38,752 bases of DNA from an uncultured Lachnospiraceae bacterium. GTDB taxonomy: Bacteria > Bacillota > Clostridia > Lachnospirales > Lachnospiraceae. Shown here piece after piece: positions 8,934-16,417 of the stretch. The first letter of the stretch is position 1; each line of letters starts with the position of its first letter. The stretch covers positions 1-38,752 of the forward strand of contig CAJTVD010000036.1 of assembly GCA_910579495.1 (NCBI GenBank), given 5' to 3'. Below the pieces are notes generated by a model, which was given only the letters and a program-made list of their open reading frames with translations, made no database searches and had not been told where the DNA came from. A program made the translations under genes and the position numbers.

Positions 8934-9797
8934 ATGCGGTTTGTGGTAGTAACGGGCATGAGCGGCGGCGGGAAAAGCACGGCCCTCCGGATGCTGGAGG
9001 ACGCCGGGTTTTACTGTGTGGATAATCTTCCGGTACCGCTGATCAAAAAGTTCGTTGAACTGATTGCCACACCCGGCGGCGAGGTAAAAAAAGTCGCCCT
9101 GGGGCTGGATGTGCGCGCCAACCAGGCATTTGAGGATGTACAGAAAGTCTTAGAAGACCTGAAAGAGAGCGGTTATGTGTTTGAAATCCTTTTTATGGAG
9201 GCAAACGACGGGGTCTTGCTGAAACGGTATAAGGAAACCAGAAGGATCCATCCTCTTTCTCCCGGCGGGAGGATAGAGGATGGTATTAAAAGGGAACGGA
9301 TTATTTTAAACAATATCAGGATGAAGTCGGACTATGTGATTGATACCTCCAATCTTCTGACAAGGGAGTTAAAAGAAGAGCTGGACCGTATTTTTGTACA
9401 GAATGAAGAATACCACAATCTCATCGTGACGATTTTATCCTTTGGGTTTAAGTATGGGATCCCGGCGGATGCGGATTTGGTTTTTGACGTAAGGTTTTTG
9501 CCAAATCCGTTCTATATTGACGAACTGAAGCATAAAACTGGTAATGATAAGGAAGTTCAGGAATATGTCATGGGTTTTCCGGAAGCACATGTTTTTATTG
9601 AAAAGCTGACGGATATGGCAACCTTCCTGATGCCCAATTACATAAAAGAAGGAAAATATCAATTAGTAATAGGAATAGGCTGTACTGGCGGGAAGCACAG
9701 GAGCGTAACCCTGGCGAACAAGCTGTACGAATGCCTGAAAAAGGAAAGCGGGTATGGAGTGAACATTGCCCACCGTGATATCGGACAAGGCATATAG
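8934..9797 (+). CDS. rapZ: RapZ/YvcJ-family nucleotide-binding protein
   Basis: RapZ/YvcJ proteins bind nucleotides and hydrolyse GTP. In enterobacteria RapZ is the RNase E adapter controlling glucosamine-6-phosphate synthase, while the B. subtilis homologue YvcJ is less well understood. The 287-residue product has Walker A GMSGGGKS near the N-terminus, a Walker B-like DYVIDTSNL, and the family's C-terminal signature GCTGGKHRSVTLANKL and VNIAHRDIG. An in-frame TTG at 8919 would extend it by five codons, but those codons contain the GAGGAGG ribosome site (8921-8927). The ATG at 8934, 6 nt behind that site, is therefore the start. It lies in a tight run murB-rapZ-whiA, the order known from Firmicutes, but glmR (yvcK) is missing between rapZ and whiA. 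Confidence 0.95.
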   Translation: MRFVVVTGMSGGGKSTALRMLEDAGFYCVDNLPVPLIKKFVELIATPGGEVKKVALGLDVRANQAFEDVQKVLEDLKESGYVFEILFMEANDGVLLKRYKETRRIHPLSPGGRIEDGIKRERIILNNIRMKSDYVIDTSNLLTRELKEELDRIFVQNEEYHNLIVTILSFGFKYGIPADADLVFDVRFLPNPFYIDELKHKTGNDKEVQEYVMGFPEAHVFIEKLTDMATFLMPNYIKEGKYQLVIGIGCTGGKHRSVTLANKLYECLKKESGYGVNIAHRDIGQGI

Positions 9798-9817
9798 GCA
9801 GAGGATGTGGAGCAAAG

Positions 9818-10690
9818 ATGTCATTTTCATCAGACGTAAAGGAAGAGCTGGAAAAGGTGGTTTCCGGCCCCAGGCATTGCCAGCTTGCGGAGCTGGCCGC
9901 CATTATCCACTTAGGCTGTAAGGTGGAGAGGGGAGGGCCGGGGCTGGAAAATGCGGTAATTTTTTCCGAAAATCCATTCGCCGCCAGAAAATACTTTACA
10001 TTATTGGAAAAAACATTTATTATAAATGTTAATGTTGTGAAAATCCTGCAGGCTGTTAAGATTCTAGATGAAAACGGTGCGGTGCACCGGCTTTCAGAGG
10101 AAGCTAATCCCATCCTCATCAAAAACAGCTGTTGCAGGCGGGCATTTTTACGAGGAGCTTTTTTGTGCCTAGGTTCTATGAGCGACCCGAGAAAAGGATA
10201 CCATCTGGAATTTGTATGTGAATACGAAGTGCAGGCTCTGCAGATCCGGCAGGCTGTATGCAGTTTTGAGATTGAAGCAAAAATAGTCAGAAGAAAGAAA
10301 TACTATGTAGTGTACTTAAAAGAAGGCGCGGGAATTGTAGATCTTTTAAACGTAATGGGTGCCCATCAGTCGCTGATGCTGCTGGAGAATTTACGGGTTG
10401 AGAAAGAGGTACGTAATTCTATTAACAGGCAGGTGAACTGCGAAGCAGCAAACATTACGAAAACAGTCAACGCTGCAAACAAGCAGATAGAGGATATTCT
10501 TCTTCTGCAAAAGCATTATGGTTTGTCTAACTTGCCTGACGCTTTAAGGCAGATGGCAGAAATCAGGCTGGAGCATCCGGAAAGTTCCCTTTTGGAATTG
10601 GGCGGGTACCTTAATCCACCGGTAGGTAAATCCGGTGTAAATCATAGATTGCGGAAGCTCAGTGAAATGGCTGAGAAGATTAAGGGATGA
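9818..10690 (+). CDS. whiA: DNA-binding protein WhiA
   Basis: WhiA is a conserved Gram-positive DNA-binding protein. It is needed for sporulation septation in Streptomyces and affects cell division and chromosome segregation in B. subtilis. The 290-residue protein begins MSFSSDVKEELEKV, typical of the family. Two LAGLIDADG-like repeats occupy about 1-185 (including CCRRAFLRGAFLCLGS), and a C-terminal helix-turn-helix is around 205-285 (HPESSLLELGGYLNPPVGKSGVN). The homing-endonuclease catalytic acids are not expected to be functional in this family. It starts 20 nt after rapZ and ends 13 nt before the Crh-like gene, so it is almost certainly in one transcript with them. Confidence 0.97.
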   Translation: MSFSSDVKEELEKVVSGPRHCQLAELAAIIHLGCKVERGGPGLENAVIFSENPFAARKYFTLLEKTFIINVNVVKILQAVKILDENGAVHRLSEEANPILIKNSCCRRAFLRGAFLCLGSMSDPRKGYHLEFVCEYEVQALQIRQAVCSFEIEAKIVRRKKYYVVYLKEGAGIVDLLNVMGAHQSLMLLENLRVEKEVRNSINRQVNCEAANITKTVNAANKQIEDILLLQKHYGLSNLPDALRQMAEIRLEHPESSLLELGGYLNPPVGKSGVNHRLRKLSEMAEKIKG

Positions 10691-10703
10691 AGGAGGAGTT
10701 ATT

Positions 10704-10961
10704 ATGATTGAGAAATCTGTTAAAATCCAGCTTAACGGAGGCCTTGAGGCAAGGCCGGTGGCCATGCTGGTGCAAGTGGCAAGCCAGCATGAGAGTTCTG
10801 TCTATATTCAGGCAGAAGGCAGGAAGGTAAACGCAAAGAGTATTATGGGAATGATGAGCCTTGCTTTGGGTACGGGGGAGTCGGTTACCGTGATTGCTGA
10901 CGGAAAAGACGAACAGGAAGCAGTGCAGAATATTGAGGAATATTTAAGCGGCAACAAATAG
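10704..10961 (+). CDS. crh: Crh-like HPr-family protein with Glu at the PTS histidine position
   Basis: This 85-residue HPr-fold protein has Ser46 in the conserved context NAKSIMGMMSL, the site phosphorylated by HprK. Position 15, the phosphoenolpyruvate-phosphorylated histidine of true HPr, is glutamate (codon GAG at 10746-10748, in GGLEARP); Arg17 is kept. It therefore cannot carry a PTS phosphoryl group as HPr does. In B. subtilis Crh the same position is Gln, and crh also lies directly behind whiA (yvcL), so synteny supports a regulatory rather than transport role: P-Ser46 form binding CcpA. The start at 10704 is set by AGGAGGAG (10691-10698). A longer open frame beginning inside whiA is spurious. 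A terminator follows 20 nt later. Confidence 0.9.
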   Translation: MIEKSVKIQLNGGLEARPVAMLVQVASQHESSVYIQAEGRKVNAKSIMGMMSLALGTGESVTVIADGKDEQEAVQNIEEYLSGNK

Positions 10962-10980
10962 TGGACGGGTAGGAAATGCA

Positions 10981-11010
10981 AAAGAGCAAAGCGGGGGCTT
11001 TGCTCTTTTT
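10981..11010 (+). terminator. Intrinsic terminator of the hprK-to-crh block
   Basis: A perfect 12-bp stem AAAGAGCAAAGC (10981-10992) with GCTTTGCTCTTT (10997-11008) encloses a GGGG loop and ends in a TTTTT run at 11006-11010. Its position shows that the open frame starting at 10976 is not the real start of the next gene. Confidence 0.92.
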
Positions 11011-11056
11011 GCCGGGAAATTTGCAGGAAGAGGGAGGGACACCGGGGAGGATGGCT

Positions 11057-11950
11057 ATGGAAAAGAAAAAAATGCTGTTTATTTACAATCCCAAAGCAGG
11101 TAAGGCGAAAATCAGGAACTATCTTCTGGATATCATTGATATTTTTACCAAGACAGGGTATGAGGTGACGGCTTACCCCACCCAGGCCAAAGGGGATGGG
11201 CTTCTGGCGGTAAAGGAGCGCAGGAAGGGGTATTTTGACCTGGTGGTGTGCAGCGGGGGGGATGGTACCCTGGATGAAGTGGTCACGGGAATGATGCAGT
11301 GCGGGGAGAGGCTTCCGGTGGGGTATGTGCCTGCGGGAAGCACTAATGATTTTGCCAACAGCCTCCACATACCCAAGGATATGCTGATTGCCGCCCAGAC
11401 GGCTGCTGTGGGACGGGAGTTTGCCTGTGATATCGGTGCTTTTAACGATGATACTTTCGTTTATATTGCCGCCTTTGGGATTTTTACGGATGTTTCCTAT
11501 GAGACGCCCCAGGATGCCAAGAATGTGCTGGGGCACATGGCGTATATCCTGGAGGGGATGCGCAGGCTCTCCCAGGTAAAGTCTTACAGGCTTAGGGTGG
11601 AGTGTGAAGAGCTGGCGGTGGAAGGGGAATTTCTGTTCGGTATGGTTACCAACTCTACTTCCGTGGGAGGGTTTAAACGTATTACCGGAAATTTTGTCCA
11701 GTTGGACGATGGGGAGTTTGAAGTGACCCTGATCAAAAAGCCAGCCAGCCCCATGGAGCTGAACCTGATCATGGCAGCTTTGCTGAACCGGAATATTAAT
11801 ACCGATTGTATGTATTGCTTTAAGGCTTCCTGCCTGAAGCTTACATCCCCGGAGGAGGTGGCCTGGACCCTGGACGGGGAATTTGGCGGCAGGCACAGGG
11901 AAGTGAGGATCTGCAACCAGAAGCAGGCACTGAACATCCGGGTGCCGTAA
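11057..11950 (+). CDS. Diacylglycerol/lipid kinase family protein (YegS/BmrU-like)
   Basis: The protein belongs to the diacylglycerol kinase catalytic-domain family, soluble enzymes that phosphorylate diacylglycerol or related lipids at the membrane. The 297-residue product starts MEKKKMLFIYNPKAGK. It has the nucleotide-binding motif CSGGDGTLDEV, the substrate-side motif PAGSTNDFA and the C-terminal beta-sandwich segment WTLDGEFGG. The longest open frame begins at 10976, but its first codons cover the preceding terminator. The ATG at 11057 lies 6 nt behind GGGGAGG (11044-11050) and gives the normal family length. The exact lipid substrate cannot be read from the sequence. No promoter is obvious between the terminator and the gene, so some read-through may supply it. 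Confidence 0.9.
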   Translation: MEKKKMLFIYNPKAGKAKIRNYLLDIIDIFTKTGYEVTAYPTQAKGDGLLAVKERRKGYFDLVVCSGGDGTLDEVVTGMMQCGERLPVGYVPAGSTNDFANSLHIPKDMLIAAQTAAVGREFACDIGAFNDDTFVYIAAFGIFTDVSYETPQDAKNVLGHMAYILEGMRRLSQVKSYRLRVECEELAVEGEFLFGMVTNSTSVGGFKRITGNFVQLDDGEFEVTLIKKPASPMELNLIMAALLNRNINTDCMYCFKASCLKLTSPEEVAWTLDGEFGGRHREVRICNQKQALNIRVP

Positions 11951-12022
11951 GGGGGAAGGGAACCAGGAACAGTGGGGCCAGTAACCGAGGGGGAGAAAGT
12001 TGGGAAATATGATTAATTTGTA

Positions 12023-12051
12023 TTCCATTTTTTTGTGGGATAGGTTATAAT
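12023..12051 (+). promoter_or_regulatory. Promoter of fba
   Basis: A perfect -10 TATAAT at 12046-12051 has a poor -35 (TTCCAT at 12023-12028, spacer 17) in an AT-rich stretch. It lies about 44 nt upstream of the fba start. Confidence 0.6.
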
Positions 12052-12094
12052 AAGAAAAGGCGAGAATGTTATTATTTTAACGGAGGTAAATAAG

Positions 12095-12958
12095 ATGTTA
12101 GTTTCAGCTACAGAAATGCTTCAAAAAGCAAAAGCAGGCCATTATGCAGTAGGCCAGTTTAACATTAACAATCTTGAGTGGACAAAGGCTATTCTCCTGA
12201 CCGCCCAGGAAAACAATTCACCGGTCATCCTTGGCGTATCTGAAGGCGCAGGGAAGTACATGGGCGGCTACGATGTGGTAGTAGGCATGGTAAAGGGCCT
12301 GATCAAGGACCAGAATATCACAGTGCCGGTAGCCCTCCACTTAGACCACGGCAGCTATGACCACTGCTATAAGTGCATTGAAGCAGGCTTCTCTTCCGTA
12401 ATGTTTGACGGCTCCCACTATCCCATTGAGGAAAATGTGGCTAAGACCAAAGAGCTGGTTGCGGCAGCCCATGAGAAGGGAATCTCCATTGAGGCAGAGG
12501 TTGGCTCAATCGGCGGCGAGGAAGACGGCGTAGTAGGTATGGGAGAGTGTGCAGATCCCAATGAATGCAAGGCGATTGCAGACCTGGGCGTTGATTTCCT
12601 GGCAGCAGGCATTGGCAATATCCATGGCAAATACCCTGCAAACTGGAAGGGATTATCCTTTGAGACCCTTGACGCTGTACAGCAGCTTACAGGAGACATG
12701 CCCCTGGTTCTTCATGGCGGCACAGGCATCCCTACAGAAATGATCCAGAAGGCGATTTCCCTGGGCGTTGCAAAGATCAACGTAAATACAGAGTGCCAGC
12801 TGTCTTTTGCAGCAGCTACCCGGAAGTACATTGAAGCAGGCAAGGATTTGGAAGGAAAAGGATTTGACCCCCGTAAACTTCTTGCTCCTGGTTTTGAGGC
12901 GATTAAGGCTACTGTTAAGGAGAAAATGGAAATTTTCGGTTCCGTGGACAAAGCCTGA
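12095..12958 (+). CDS. fba: Class II fructose-1,6-bisphosphate aldolase
   Basis: This zinc enzyme cleaves fructose-1,6-bisphosphate to dihydroxyacetone phosphate and glyceraldehyde-3-phosphate, and runs the reverse reaction in gluconeogenesis. The 287-residue protein carries HLDHGSYD with catalytic Asp84 and zinc ligand His85, the EAEVGSIGGEEDGV segment, GNIHGKYP, LHGGTGIP, and the NVNTECQ phosphate-binding loop. GGAGG at 12082-12086 precedes the ATG. The gene is monocistronic, between its own promoter and a strong terminator. Codon choice is more uniform than in neighbours, as expected for a highly expressed glycolytic gene. The motifs fit the fba proteins of Clostridia; tagatose-bisphosphate aldolase is a less likely alternative. 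Confidence 0.96.
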   Translation: MLVSATEMLQKAKAGHYAVGQFNINNLEWTKAILLTAQENNSPVILGVSEGAGKYMGGYDVVVGMVKGLIKDQNITVPVALHLDHGSYDHCYKCIEAGFSSVMFDGSHYPIEENVAKTKELVAAAHEKGISIEAEVGSIGGEEDGVVGMGECADPNECKAIADLGVDFLAAGIGNIHGKYPANWKGLSFETLDAVQQLTGDMPLVLHGGTGIPTEMIQKAISLGVAKINVNTECQLSFAAATRKYIEAGKDLEGKGFDPRKLLAPGFEAIKATVKEKMEIFGSVDKA

Positions 12959-12969
12959 GAACAGGGAAC

Positions 12970-13001
12970 AAAAAGGAACTGCCTTTTGGCAGTTCCTTTT
13001 T
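12970..13001 (+). terminator. Intrinsic terminator of fba
   Basis: The stem AAAAAGGAACTGCC (12970-12983) pairs with 12988-13001 around a TTTT loop and ends in TTTTT. It lies 12 nt after the fba stop. Confidence 0.93.
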
Positions 13002-13281
13002 GTATGCGGAAAAGTGGCGGTATCCTTATAAATTCCCCGATATCTTCCACTGCGGGGATCCTTTCAATAGCCCCAAAAGGGAGGATGCCAGGTAAACATA
13101 AGCTTACCTGGCATTTATTATGAAAAAGTTATTAATAAATCAAATACTTGAATCTGTCGTTTGTTTGTTCCCTGCTGTATCGTATGATGTTAGTATAGAG
13201 CACAGAAATGTCTAAAGAATGTAATGGCAATTAAGTTTTTTTAAATTAAATATGAACAGAGTATGAACGGAGGCAGAAGGG
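13002..13281. other. AT-rich spacer between convergent fba and cyclophilin genes
   Basis: The gene-free gap after fba totals 323 nt. Beyond the fba terminator it holds an 11-bp inverted repeat (13085-13095 with 13104-13114, arms ATGCCAGGTAA and its complement) that may terminate the minus-strand cyclophilin gene or back up fba termination. The rest (13115-13265) is AT-rich with only a poor promoter-like pair (TTGTTT at 13161, TATGAT at 13183) and no open frame longer than a few codons. I see no RNA gene in it. Confidence 0.5.
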
Positions 13282-13803
13282 TCAAAGCTTCTCCGGTTCC
13301 GGATATTCTACGCCAAAACATTCTACGGTAACGGTTTTCATTTTCTGGTCTTCCAGGGGCCTGTCGGAACGGTCGGTATTTGTTTCGGCAATGCGGTCCA
13401 CGGCCTCCATGCCCTCAATCACTTTGCCGAAAGCGGCATAGCCTCCGTCTAAATGGGGCGCGTTCTTGTGCATGATAAAGAACTGGGAGCCCGCTGAGTC
13501 GGGAGCCATGCTCCTTGCCATGGAAAGGACGCCTTCTGTGTGCTTAAGGTTGTTTTCCACGCCGTTTGAAGAAAACTCCCCTTTGATGCTGTAGCCGGGG
13601 CCTCCGCAGCCACTGCCTTCCGGGTCGCCGCCCTGGATCATAAATCCCCGGATGACACGGTGGAAAATCAGCCCGTCATAAAAATTCTTCTTGGCCAGGC
13701 TGATAAAGTTATTTACGGATATGGGGGCAATTTCAGGGTAAAGCTCCGCTTTGATGATATCCCCGTTTTCCATGGTGATTGTTACAATTGGATTTTGAGC
13801 CAT
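13282..13803 (-). CDS. Cyclophilin-type peptidyl-prolyl cis-trans isomerase
   Basis: This enzyme accelerates proline isomerisation during protein folding. The 173-residue protein covers one cyclophilin domain with the characteristic FHRVIRGFMIQGGDPEGSG (catalytic Arg in FHRV), the GVLSMARS strand, the SQFFIMHKNAPHLDG segment and AFGKVIEGMEAVDRI. There is no signal peptide, so it is cytoplasmic. The usual active-site Trp near the C-terminal part appears as Leu in HLDGGYAAFG, common in bacterial short cyclophilins. The ribosome site on the minus strand is AAAGGAAA about 10 nt upstream of the ATG. It is transcribed divergently from the GNAT gene and convergently with fba. Confidence 0.96.
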   Translation of the reverse strand: MAQNPIVTITMENGDIIKAELYPEIAPISVNNFISLAKKNFYDGLIFHRVIRGFMIQGGDPEGSGCGGPGYSIKGEFSSNGVENNLKHTEGVLSMARSMAPDSAGSQFFIMHKNAPHLDGGYAAFGKVIEGMEAVDRIAETNTDRSDRPLEDQKMKTVTVECFGVEYPEPEKL

Positions 13804-13819
13804 AAGTTGATTTCCTTTC

Positions 13820-13848
13820 TTTTCATTTACTCCATAAGGTATTATAAT
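13820..13848 (+). promoter_or_regulatory. Promoter in the divergent cyclophilin/GNAT gap
   Basis: TTTTCA (13820-13825) and TATAAT (13843-13848) with a 17-nt spacer point towards the GNAT gene. The -10 lies within a 10-bp palindrome TATTATAATA (13840-13849), so it also offers a -10 on the minus strand for the cyclophilin gene, though without a good -35. Confidence 0.6.
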
Positions 13849-13888
13849 AGTAACGTATTTATTTTATAGGAAACGGAAGGACATTACA

Positions 13889-14740
13889 ATGATAAAATAC
13901 ATCCTGTTCTTGCTGTCGGATTATTATTATGGAATTATGGCAGAACGTATAGGCGAGATACAGGCAAAGGTGGCGCCCTATCAGGTGGAGGCGCTTCTTG
14001 CAAAGAATTCGGAAGGCATTCCCCCGGTGTGCGTGGCCCATATGAAAGGCACGCTGGTCATTGCGGACGAGCCGGAAATCATCCATTCCCTTTTAGGGGA
14101 GGGCAGATATGTGGTAGTCCTTTACCATGAGAAGAACAAAGGGGTGGATATACCAAAGGCGCGGTATGGGGTGGAGGATGTATTCCAGCTTGCCTACCGG
14201 TCTTATGAGGAAACTTACCAGAGGCTGGCGGGGCTGCCCTGGGATATTTTAGAGACGGACAGGCTGAAGGTCCGGGAGAGTACGGTGGAAGATGTGGATG
14301 AGTTTTACAGAATCTATGAACATCCTTCCATTACCCTCTATATGGAAAACTTATACCCAAAGCGGGAAGAGGAGCAGGCATATATGAGGGCATACATTGA
14401 CCAGATTTATGGGTTTTACGGCTATGGCCTTTGGACAGTGCTGTTAAAGGACACCGGGGAAGTAATCGGGCGCGCAGGCTTAAGTGTCCGTGAGGGGTAT
14501 GATACGCCGGAGCTGGGATTTGTGATAGACGTTCTCCATCAGCGCCAGGGATATGGATATGAGGTAGCCGCAGCAATTTTGCGCTATGCCAGGGAACAAC
14601 TGGAGTTCCATAAGGTACAGGCAATGGTGAAAGAAGGGAACCTGGTTTCACAGCGTCTTTTGGCAAAACTGGGATTTGTCTTTGAGCGGGATGTGGAAGA
14701 GTCCGGGAGAGGTTACAAGCTGTTTGTAAGGAAAATTTAA
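13889..14740 (+). CDS. Two-domain GNAT-family N-acetyltransferase
   Basis: The C-terminal half (about residues 122-283) is a RimJ/RimL-type acetyltransferase, which transfers acetyl from acetyl-CoA to an amine. It contains LETDRLKVRESTVEDVDEFY, a strand pair around EVIGRAGLSV, the acetyl-CoA loop HQRQGYGYEVAAAILRYA, and NLVSQRLLAKLGFVFE. The N-terminal 120 residues are an extra domain that I do not recognise. It has a hydrophobic start (MIKYILFLLSDYYYG), a segment CVAHMKGTLVIADEPEIIHSLL and VEDVFQLAYRSYEETYQRL. GGAAGG at 13875-13880 places the start. The substrate is unknown. The opposite-strand cyclophilin neighbour gives no functional hint. Confidence 0.88.
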   Translation: MIKYILFLLSDYYYGIMAERIGEIQAKVAPYQVEALLAKNSEGIPPVCVAHMKGTLVIADEPEIIHSLLGEGRYVVVLYHEKNKGVDIPKARYGVEDVFQLAYRSYEETYQRLAGLPWDILETDRLKVRESTVEDVDEFYRIYEHPSITLYMENLYPKREEEQAYMRAYIDQIYGFYGYGLWTVLLKDTGEVIGRAGLSVREGYDTPELGFVIDVLHQRQGYGYEVAAAILRYAREQLEFHKVQAMVKEGNLVSQRLLAKLGFVFERDVEESGRGYKLFVRKI

Positions 14741-14769
14741 GTTGTTGTTTGGGATTGGTTAAAATATTA

Positions 14770-14781
14770 TAGAATGTTCTA
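14770..14781. promoter_or_regulatory. Candidate operator upstream of the arabinofuranosidase promoter
   Basis: TAGAATGTTCTA has 5-bp arms TAGAA/TTCTA around a TG centre. It ends 8 nt before the -35 box of the abfA promoter. Binding by any regulator is an inference from position only. Confidence 0.35.
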
Positions 14782-14789
14782 AAATGACA

Positions 14790-14818
14790 TTGACAAAAGG
14801 GATGGAATAACATATCAT
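14790..14818 (+). promoter_or_regulatory. Strong sigma-A promoter of the arabinofuranosidase gene
   Basis: A consensus -35 TTGACA (14790-14795), 17-nt spacer and -10 TATCAT (14813-14818) lie about 70 nt upstream of the chosen start. The same transcript probably covers the small cysteine-rich gene and the ArsR-type regulator. Confidence 0.8.
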
Positions 14819-14890
14819 GAAAAAAGATGAGGACAGGATATGCCTTGAGGGGGCATGGAAAAATCCTCGGAAGATTTGGAGGAATTCCCA

Positions 14891-16402
14891 ATGGTAAAAC
14901 TGTATATTAATGAGAAAAAGAAAAAAGGCCGCATTCATCCGGAAATATACGGCCATTTTTCGGAGCATCTGGGAAGATGCATATATGAGGGCCTTTATGT
15001 AAAGGAAGATTCCGGCATTCCCAACCAAAACGGCATGCGCAGTGACGTGGTGGGGGCGTTAAAGGAACTCCGGATCCCGGTGCTCCGCTGGCCAGGGGGC
15101 TGTTTTGCGGACGAATACCACTGGAAGGATGGTATAGGGCCTAAGGAGAACCGTAAAAAGATGATCAACACCCACTGGGGCGGTGTGCTGGAGGATAACA
15201 GCTTTGGGACCCATGAGTTTTTTGAGCTGTGCAGGCAGCTGGGCTGCAAGACTTATATTAACGGCAATGTGGGAAGCGGCACCGTGCAGGAGATGTCGGA
15301 ATGGGTGGAATATATGACCTTTGAGGGCGTTTCCCCCATGGCGGACCTGCGCAGGAAGAATGGGCATGAAGAACCCTGGAAGGTGGATTATTTTGGGGTA
15401 GGCAATGAAAACTGGGGCTGCGGGGGCAACATGACCCCGGAGTATTACGGGAACCTTTACCGCCGTTACCAGACTTACATACGCCGTTATGGCAATGGGG
15501 AACCCATCAAAAAAATCTGTGGGGGGCCTAATGTGGACGATGTAAACTGGACAAAGAAGGTGCTGGAAACCTGCTATGCAAGCCCTTGCCCCGGGAATGC
15601 CCATGGGTTTATGGAAGGGCTTTCCCTTCATTATTATGTACATCCCGGGGGATGGGATGATAAAGGAAGCGCTACGGACTTTGATGAAGAAGCCTGGTAC
15701 TGTACTATGGGCAAGGCGCTGTATATGGAAGAACTGATCGGCATGCATGGGGCAGTGCTGGACCAGTATGACCCGGGCAAAGAGATTGGCCTGATTGTGG
15801 ATGAATGGGGGACCTGGTATAATGTGGAGCCGGGGACCAACCCGGGATTTTTGTATCAGCAAAATACCATCCGCGATGCCCTTGTGGCGGCCCTTCACCT
15901 GAATATCTTTAACAAACACTGCGACAGGGTGAAGATGGCGTGCATTGCCCAGATGGTGAATGTGCTTCAGTCTGTGATCCTCACAGAGGGGGAGAAGATG
16001 GTCCTCACGCCTACCTACCATGTGTTCCATATGTTCAGGGAACACCAGGGGGCGGAGCTTGTGGAGAGCGCTGTTATTGGGGATGGGTGGATCACCAGGG
16101 AAGGGTTTGACGGCCCTGCCATCCAGGAGTCTGTATCCTTAAAGGAGGACGGGAGCCTTTTGGTTACTGTGGCAAACCTTTCCGCCAGCGACAGCTATCC
16201 TGTGGAGATTGTTTTTGCGGAGAAGAAGCCCAGGCCCGGGGAAGTTACAGGGAGAATATTAACAGGGGAAATCCATGCCCACAATACTTTTGAAGAACCT
16301 GATAAGGTGAAGGAAGTGGCGTTTGAGGGGATTGCTGCCACAAAGGAGGGGATTTCCTTTACCATCCCGGCCCATAGCGTGGCCAGCCTGCATATCCGTT
16401 AG
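14891..16402 (+). CDS. abfA: Alpha-N-arabinofuranosidase, glycoside hydrolase family 51
   Basis: GH51 enzymes release L-arabinofuranose from arabinan and arabinoxylan oligosaccharides by a retaining mechanism. The 503-residue protein has the acid/base Glu173 in VGNENWGCGG and the nucleophile Glu305 in LIVDEWGTWY. It also has the LRWPGGCFADEYHW and LHYYVHPGGW segments lining the (beta/alpha)8 barrel, then a C-terminal beta-sandwich. No signal peptide is present, so it works on imported oligosaccharides. The frame is open from 14855, but that ATG sits 1 nt behind its ribosome site. The ATG at 14891, 7 nt after GGAGGA (14878-14883), fits better and matches family start MVKLYINEKKK. A good promoter precedes it, and a likely regulator follows two genes later. 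Confidence 0.93.
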   Translation: MVKLYINEKKKKGRIHPEIYGHFSEHLGRCIYEGLYVKEDSGIPNQNGMRSDVVGALKELRIPVLRWPGGCFADEYHWKDGIGPKENRKKMINTHWGGVLEDNSFGTHEFFELCRQLGCKTYINGNVGSGTVQEMSEWVEYMTFEGVSPMADLRRKNGHEEPWKVDYFGVGNENWGCGGNMTPEYYGNLYRRYQTYIRRYGNGEPIKKICGGPNVDDVNWTKKVLETCYASPCPGNAHGFMEGLSLHYYVHPGGWDDKGSATDFDEEAWYCTMGKALYMEELIGMHGAVLDQYDPGKEIGLIVDEWGTWYNVEPGTNPGFLYQQNTIRDALVAALHLNIFNKHCDRVKMACIAQMVNVLQSVILTEGEKMVLTPTYHVFHMFREHQGAELVESAVIGDGWITREGFDGPAIQESVSLKEDGSLLVTVANLSASDSYPVEIVFAEKKPRPGEVTGRILTGEIHAHNTFEEPDKVKEVAFEGIAATKEGISFTIPAHSVASLHIR

Positions 16403-16417
16403 GCGAAAGGGATACAA

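Noticed and set aside
10662..10703. N-terminal extension of the Crh-like protein
   Set aside because: It overlaps the end of whiA. AGGAGGAG directly before 10704 and the HPr family length define the real start.
10976..11056. N-terminal extension of the lipid kinase frame
   Set aside because: Its codons are the transcription terminator of the preceding gene. A proper ribosome site lies before 11057.
10808..12028. 406-codon minus-strand open frame over the lipid kinase
   Set aside because: It is antisense to two well-supported genes and a terminator, and its product is low in recognisable motifs.
14740..14890. Search for a CcpA cre site near abfA
   Set aside because: No stretch fits the TGWAANCGNTNWCA pattern acceptably here. 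I also saw none in the msmK upstream region.
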